From assembly GCA_014377915.1 (NCBI GenBank), contig JACMOT010000086.1, positions 1 to 16,007 of the forward strand: 16,007 nt of DNA. Reading direction: 5' to 3'. Numbering within the stretch: the first letter of the stretch is position 1; every line of letters begins with the position of its first letter. A program made the position numbers and the translations under genes. This stretch comes from Tardiphaga sp. (lineage in GTDB: Bacteria; Pseudomonadota; Alphaproteobacteria; Rhizobiales; Xanthobacteraceae). Shown here in pieces: positions 12,990-16,007 of this stretch. The notes below the pieces were generated by a model, which ran no database searches, was not told the origin of the DNA, and was given only the letters and a program-made list of their open reading frames with translations.

Positions 12990-14018
12990 CTACGGCGCGA
13001 CCGGGTTCTGCGCGATCTCCGCCGGTGACTTTGCCGGATCCGGCGCCATGATCTCGATCGCTTCCTGGATCGATTCGATCGCGCGCTCGGTGGCACGGGC
13101 GCCATGGGCGATCATCTCGTCGGCGCGGTGGAAATCGAACCAGCCGATATGGCCGATCCGCGGCGCGATCAGCATGTCCGGTGGATCGCCGGCCAGCCGC
13201 GCCCGGGTGATGCGGTCCTGCATGATGTTGAAGGCGTCGACCATCACGCTGGAGATGCCGGGCCGGCCGCCGCTGCCGAAAAATTCCCGCTTCATGGTGC
13301 GTTCGGCCGAAAAGAACCGGCCAAGACCGCGCTTCGGCGGCTCGACCTCGACCTCCGGCTCGACCACCTCCGGACCGGTGCCATGGTCGAAGATCGTGAT
13401 GCTGTGGCCGAACACGTCATTGCTGAGATTGACCGCGATCACGATTTCGGCGCCGAGCGCGCGCGCGGCCGACACCGGCACCGGATTGACCAGCGCGCCA
13501 TCGACCAGCCAGCGGTCGCCGATCAGCACCGGCGAGAAGATGCCGGGCAGGGCGTAGGAGGCGCGCATCGCATCGACCAGCCGGCCATGGGTCAGCCAGA
13601 TCTCGTGCCCGGTGCGGACCTCGGTGGCGACGCTGGCGAATTTCAGTGGCAGGTCCTCGATCACGGTTGGGCCGAGCGAGGCTTCCAGCTGGGCGGCCAG
13701 CTTGTTGCCGCCGATCAGTCCCGAGCCGTTGAGGCGAATGTCGAGATAGCTCAGCACGCTGCGCGGCTGCAGCCCGCGCGCCCATTCCTCCAGCGTGTCG
13801 AGATGGCCGGCCGCGTAGGAGCCGCCGACTACCGCGCCGATCGAGGTGCCGACCACCACATTGGGTATGATGCCATGGGCCAGCAACGTGCGCAGCACGC
13901 CGATATGGGCAAAGCCGCGCGCGGCGCCGCCGCCCAGCGCGAGCCCGATCACCGGACGCCGGACGCCGCCCAGCCCGGGTTTGTCACGGCCGTTGGTCCC
14001 GTTCGGGTTGCGTCCCAT
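12990..14018 (-). CDS. patatin-like phospholipase (RssA-like)
   Basis: A 342-aa patatin-family serine lipid hydrolase. Visible are the oxyanion motif GGGAARG (29-35), the nucleophile motif GTSIG with Ser59, and the dyad Asp173 in VDGALVNPVP, so the catalytic Ser-Asp pair is complete. Between residues about 200 and 260 is an acidic linker (EVVEPEVEVEPP) and a basic stretch; the rest of the C-terminus is helical. It should cleave acyl esters of phospholipids; it has no signal peptide, and the substrate is unknown. Three starts are possible: TTG 14039, ATG 14033 and ATG 14018. I chose 14018 because GGAGA lies five bases before it. It stands alone, divergent from the exported-protein gene at 14278. 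Confidence 0.9.
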   Translation of the reverse strand: MGRNPNGTNGRDKPGLGGVRRPVIGLALGGGAARGFAHIGVLRTLLAHGIIPNVVVGTSIGAVVGGSYAAGHLDTLEEWARGLQPRSVLSYLDIRLNGSGLIGGNKLAAQLEASLGPTVIEDLPLKFASVATEVRTGHEIWLTHGRLVDAMRASYALPGIFSPVLIGDRWLVDGALVNPVPVSAARALGAEIVIAVNLSNDVFGHSITIFDHGTGPEVVEPEVEVEPPKRGLGRFFSAERTMKREFFGSGGRPGISSVMVDAFNIMQDRITRARLAGDPPDMLIAPRIGHIGWFDFHRADEMIAHGARATERAIESIQEAIEIMAPDPAKSPAEIAQNPVAP

Positions 14019-14053
14019 CAAACTCTCCAGCATCCACAAACTTGCCAGCGGAA

Positions 14054-14069
14054 CCGGTAAGCATACCGG
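14054..14069. repeat. 6-bp inverted repeat upstream of the patatin gene
   Basis: CCGGTA (14054-14059) and TACCGG (14064-14069) are perfect reverse complements around a four-base spacer, 36-51 bases before the patatin start. It may be an operator or a leader hairpin; it is short enough to be chance. Confidence 0.3.
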
Positions 14070-14242
14070 ACCTATTTACGCGCTGTGGCCGCGCCACGCC
14101 AGTCGGTGTTGATTCCCTGGTTGATCCCGCGCCGGGCCGGGGTAAGCGAGAATTGCGACGGTTAGGCGAAGCCGGCGAATATCTGCGCCGCTTTTGCGGC
14201 CGGGTTGTCGTAAAGGCGCGCGATTATGCGCGGGGCCGATAG

Positions 14243-14266
14243 CGAGGCTTGAATTTGCCTCGTTTT
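14243..14266 (+). terminator. terminator-like hairpin just before the exported-protein gene
   Basis: CGAGGC (14243-14248) and GCCTCG (14257-14262) form a six-bp stem followed by TTTT (14263-14266). It ends 11 bases before the ATG at 14278, so the mRNA of that gene would have to pass it. It could be an attenuator, or chance. Confidence 0.3.
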
Positions 14267-14277
14267 CGGTGAAAAGC

Positions 14278-15342
14278 ATGGCGATGATCGCATTGCGCCA
14301 TGATTTGCAAGCAGCCGCCGGCGGCCGACGCGCGTTGCGTTCGCGGGCGCTGCTCCTGATATGCGTTCTGGTGCTCCCCAACGCCGCCTCGGCGCAGTTT
14401 TTTAGTGACCGGCCGCCGCCGGTTCCTCCGGGCACGATCCCCGACATTCCGTCCGGTCCAGCCATCAGCCTGGCGCCGCCGTCCGGCCCGGCCGCGGCGC
14501 CGCTGTTGCCGGCGCCGCTCACCCAGCCGCCGGTCGCCGCCGTGACGGCACCGGTGCCGTCGCCACTGCCGCCGGCCGCGCCCGGGCAGGGCGTGCTGGC
14601 GCTGACCGCGCGCTATGGCAAGGACATGGCCGTGATCGGCAGCGGGCTGGTGTGGCGGGTCTATTCCGACCGGCCCGACGAGACCGGGGCTTTCAAGCTG
14701 ATCCGCGAGGACCGCGGTGCGACGCCGAATATCGTGCTGCCGCCCGGCAGCTACGTGGTTCATGTCGCGCTCGGCCTGGTCAGCGCGGTCCGGCCGGTGA
14801 CAATCAAGTCCGACACCGACCGCGAATCCTTCGTGCTGCCGGCCGGCGGGCTGCGCATCGAGGGCCGCGTCGGCAGCACGAAAATTCCGCAGAACCAGAT
14901 CTCCTTCAGCATCTACAAAGGCAGCCAGTTCGAAGCGGGTGAGCGTTCGCCGCTGCTGCCCAGCGTCGCCGCCGGCGACGTCGTGCTGCTGCAGGAAGGC
15001 ACCTATTACATCGTCTCGAATTACGGCGACGCCAATTCCACGGTGCGCTCCGATATCCGCGTCCAGGCCAGCAAGCTGACCGACGTGATCATCACCCACC
15101 GCGCCGCGGTGATCACCATGAAGCTGGTCAGCGACAAGGGCGGCGAGGCGCTCGCCAACACCGCGTGGTCGGTGATCACGCCGGCCGGCGACGTCATCAA
15201 GGAATCGATCGGCGCGTTCCCGCGCGTCGTGCTGTCGGAAGGCGAGTACCGCGCCATCGCCAAGAACGAAGGCAAGGTGTTCGAGCGCCCGTTCAAGGTC
15301 GTCAACGGCGTCGACGGCGAAATCGAAGTGATCGCAAGGTAG
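14278..15342 (+). CDS. exported protein with three beta-type repeats
   Basis: A 354-aa protein with a basic N-terminus and signal peptide (ALLLICVLVLPNAASA, cleaved after residue 39). A Pro/Ala-rich linker covers about 44-105. Three similar domains of about 82 residues follow, each marked by a hydrophobic strand and a G-x-Y turn: PPGSYVVHVALG (Tyr159), QEGTYYIVSNYGD (Tyr243) and SEGEYRAIAKNEG (Tyr324). This looks like repeated Ig-like or carboxypeptidase-regulatory-like beta-sandwiches in the periplasm or on the surface. I do not recognise a named family. ATG at 14278 is chosen because it gives a clean signal peptide; a second ATG lies two codons later. Upstream in-frame sequence to 14194 looks non-coding. 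Confidence 0.82.
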   Translation: MAMIALRHDLQAAAGGRRALRSRALLLICVLVLPNAASAQFFSDRPPPVPPGTIPDIPSGPAISLAPPSGPAAAPLLPAPLTQPPVAAVTAPVPSPLPPAAPGQGVLALTARYGKDMAVIGSGLVWRVYSDRPDETGAFKLIREDRGATPNIVLPPGSYVVHVALGLVSAVRPVTIKSDTDRESFVLPAGGLRIEGRVGSTKIPQNQISFSIYKGSQFEAGERSPLLPSVAAGDVVLLQEGTYYIVSNYGDANSTVRSDIRVQASKLTDVIITHRAAVITMKLVSDKGGEALANTAWSVITPAGDVIKESIGAFPRVVLSEGEYRAIAKNEGKVFERPFKVVNGVDGEIEVIAR

Positions 15343-15350
15343 CGCGCCCT

Positions 15351-15402
15351 GTCGTTCCGGGGCGCGAGGGCGCAGCCCGGGCGAACCCGGAACCCCGACA
15401 TG
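15351..15402. repeat. short dispersed palindromic repeat or terminator
   Basis: GTTCCGGG (15354-15361) and CCCGGAAC (15386-15393) are perfect reverse complements around a GC-rich core. It starts nine bases after the stop of the exported-protein gene. Similar TTCCGGGGCGCG palindromes are common between genes in this group, from memory. It may double as a terminator. Confidence 0.5.
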
Positions 15403-15627
15403 TTTTGAACATTTCCGGAATACTGCTCCGCCAGCGGTCAGGGCTGTCGCCTATGGCCAAACTGAAGCCGCGGCCGCTCCGTCTGCGGCGGTCATGTCGT
15501 CGGTGCCTGGGCGGCGACGATTCGTGGTGACGGATGTGCACGACAGATCCAGATGCGATAGTCTTGGCCGTGCCAGCCGACACCATGAACACCTGATTTC
15601 GATACCAGATCCGCGCAAGAGGCCTGC

Positions 15628-16007
15628 ATGAAGAAGCCATCCCGGCGTGATGCCCACCTTGCTTCGGCTATCGCCGGCACGGCGGCGCCGACCCCGCTGA
15701 AGCTCGACACCGCGCCCATGAGCGATATCATCGAGGCCTTGGCCGACGGTCGGATCACCGCCACCACGCTGATCCAGGCCTATCTCGCGCGCATCGAGGC
15801 CAATGACCGTGACGGGCCGATGCTCAATTCAGTCCGCGCGCTCAATCCCGACGCGCTCGCGATCGCGGGCGGGCTCGACGGCATCAGGCCGACGGCCGAG
15901 CGGCCGCTGGCCGGCGTTCCGATCCTGGTGAAGGACAATATCGCCACCGGTGACCGGCAGCCGACCACGGCGGGCTCGCTGGCGCTGCGGGGCGCGCGTG
16001 CCAAAAG
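15628..16007 (+). CDS. amidase (amidase signature family), N-terminal part
   Basis: The first 126 residues are visible; the gene runs off the right edge. After a short variable start, MSDIIEALADGRITATTLIQ and YLARIEAND match the N-terminal helices of amidase signature enzymes. GVPILVKDNIAT with Lys102 is the start of the signature region and holds the catalytic Lys of the Ser-cisSer-Lys triad; TTAGSLAL follows as in the family. The two Ser residues lie beyond the edge. Members hydrolyse amide bonds; this subtype resembles GatA-like amidases whose substrate cannot be predicted. There is no GatC neighbour and no clear signal peptide. ATG at 15628 has AAGAGG five bases upstream. The preceding 225 bases after the palindromic repeat show nothing I can name. 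Confidence 0.92.
   Translation, partial: MKKPSRRDAHLASAIAGTAAPTPLKLDTAPMSDIIEALADGRITATTLIQAYLARIEANDRDGPMLNSVRALNPDALAIAGGLDGIRPTAERPLAGVPILVKDNIATGDRQPTTAGSLALRGARAK

Noticed and set aside
13104..14060. 318-aa plus-strand open frame
   Set aside because: It is antisense to the patatin gene, which has all catalytic motifs.
14042..14242. 66-aa plus-strand open frame ending at the hairpin at 14243
   Set aside because: It has a TTG start, no ribosome-binding site and no recognisable sequence; the adjacency to the hairpin may be chance.
1..16007. tRNA, rRNA, CRISPR, insertion sequence or phage module
   Set aside because: No tRNA T-arm pattern, no regularly spaced repeats, no transposase or integrase and no phage structural genes were seen. 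The small membrane protein at 8484 resembles some prophage-linked proteins but stands alone.

Overview
The window is high-GC DNA with the codon use and gene set of an alphaproteobacterium. The organism is most probably in the Bradyrhizobium / Rhodopseudomonas group (Nitrobacteraceae). This rests on small proteins I associate with that group (zf-CHCC protein, DUF3126 next to cysE, PAS_5 and double-PilZ proteins), on a dispersed palindromic repeat of the type common in those genomes, and on a CtrA-type TTAA-N7-TTAA site. It reads as ordinary chromosome: mostly single genes and short operons. I see no phage, plasmid, insertion sequence, CRISPR, rRNA or tRNA.

Layout. 1-802 (minus): a small zinc-finger protein followed at once by an FAD monooxygenase that runs off the left edge. 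1032-2981 (plus): a 382-aa membrane protein of unknown function and an alpha/beta hydrolase. 3201-4374 (plus): serine acetyltransferase CysE and a DUF3126 protein. 4393-5103 (minus): a membrane-anchored unknown, divergent from 5324-6233 (plus), a small membrane protein plus a gamma-type carbonic anhydrase. 6240-6398 (minus): a 52-aa Rmf/CrpP-like protein, next to a frameshifted gene remnant. 6865-7664 (plus): two small exported proteins, one glycine-rich. 7753-8484 (minus): a degraded zone where a dienelactone hydrolase remnant with two in-frame stops is joined to the front of a small membrane protein gene.

8715-10968 (minus) holds three separate genes: a LapG-like transglutaminase-type cysteine peptidase, a protein with two PilZ (c-di-GMP) domains and a PAS_5 protein. 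Two strong intrinsic terminators show that the peptidase and PilZ genes end separate transcripts. 10969-11475 has no gene but has a strong plus-strand terminator with no gene in front of it, so a small RNA or leader is possible. 11476-12815 (plus): a rhomboid protease and a two-CBS-domain protein, followed by a 135-bp palindromic repeat. 12990-14018 (minus): a patatin-like phospholipase. 14278-15342 (plus): an exported protein with three similar beta-type repeats. 15628-16007 (plus): the start of an amidase, cut by the right edge.

I found no clear new multi-gene system. The points most worth checking are the orphan terminator near 11330-11361, the CtrA site at 5240-5254, the PilZ / LapG-like neighbourhood, the hairpin that pairs the ribosome-binding site of the carbonic anhydrase gene, the AT-rich repeat region near 9440-9510, and the two decayed genes.
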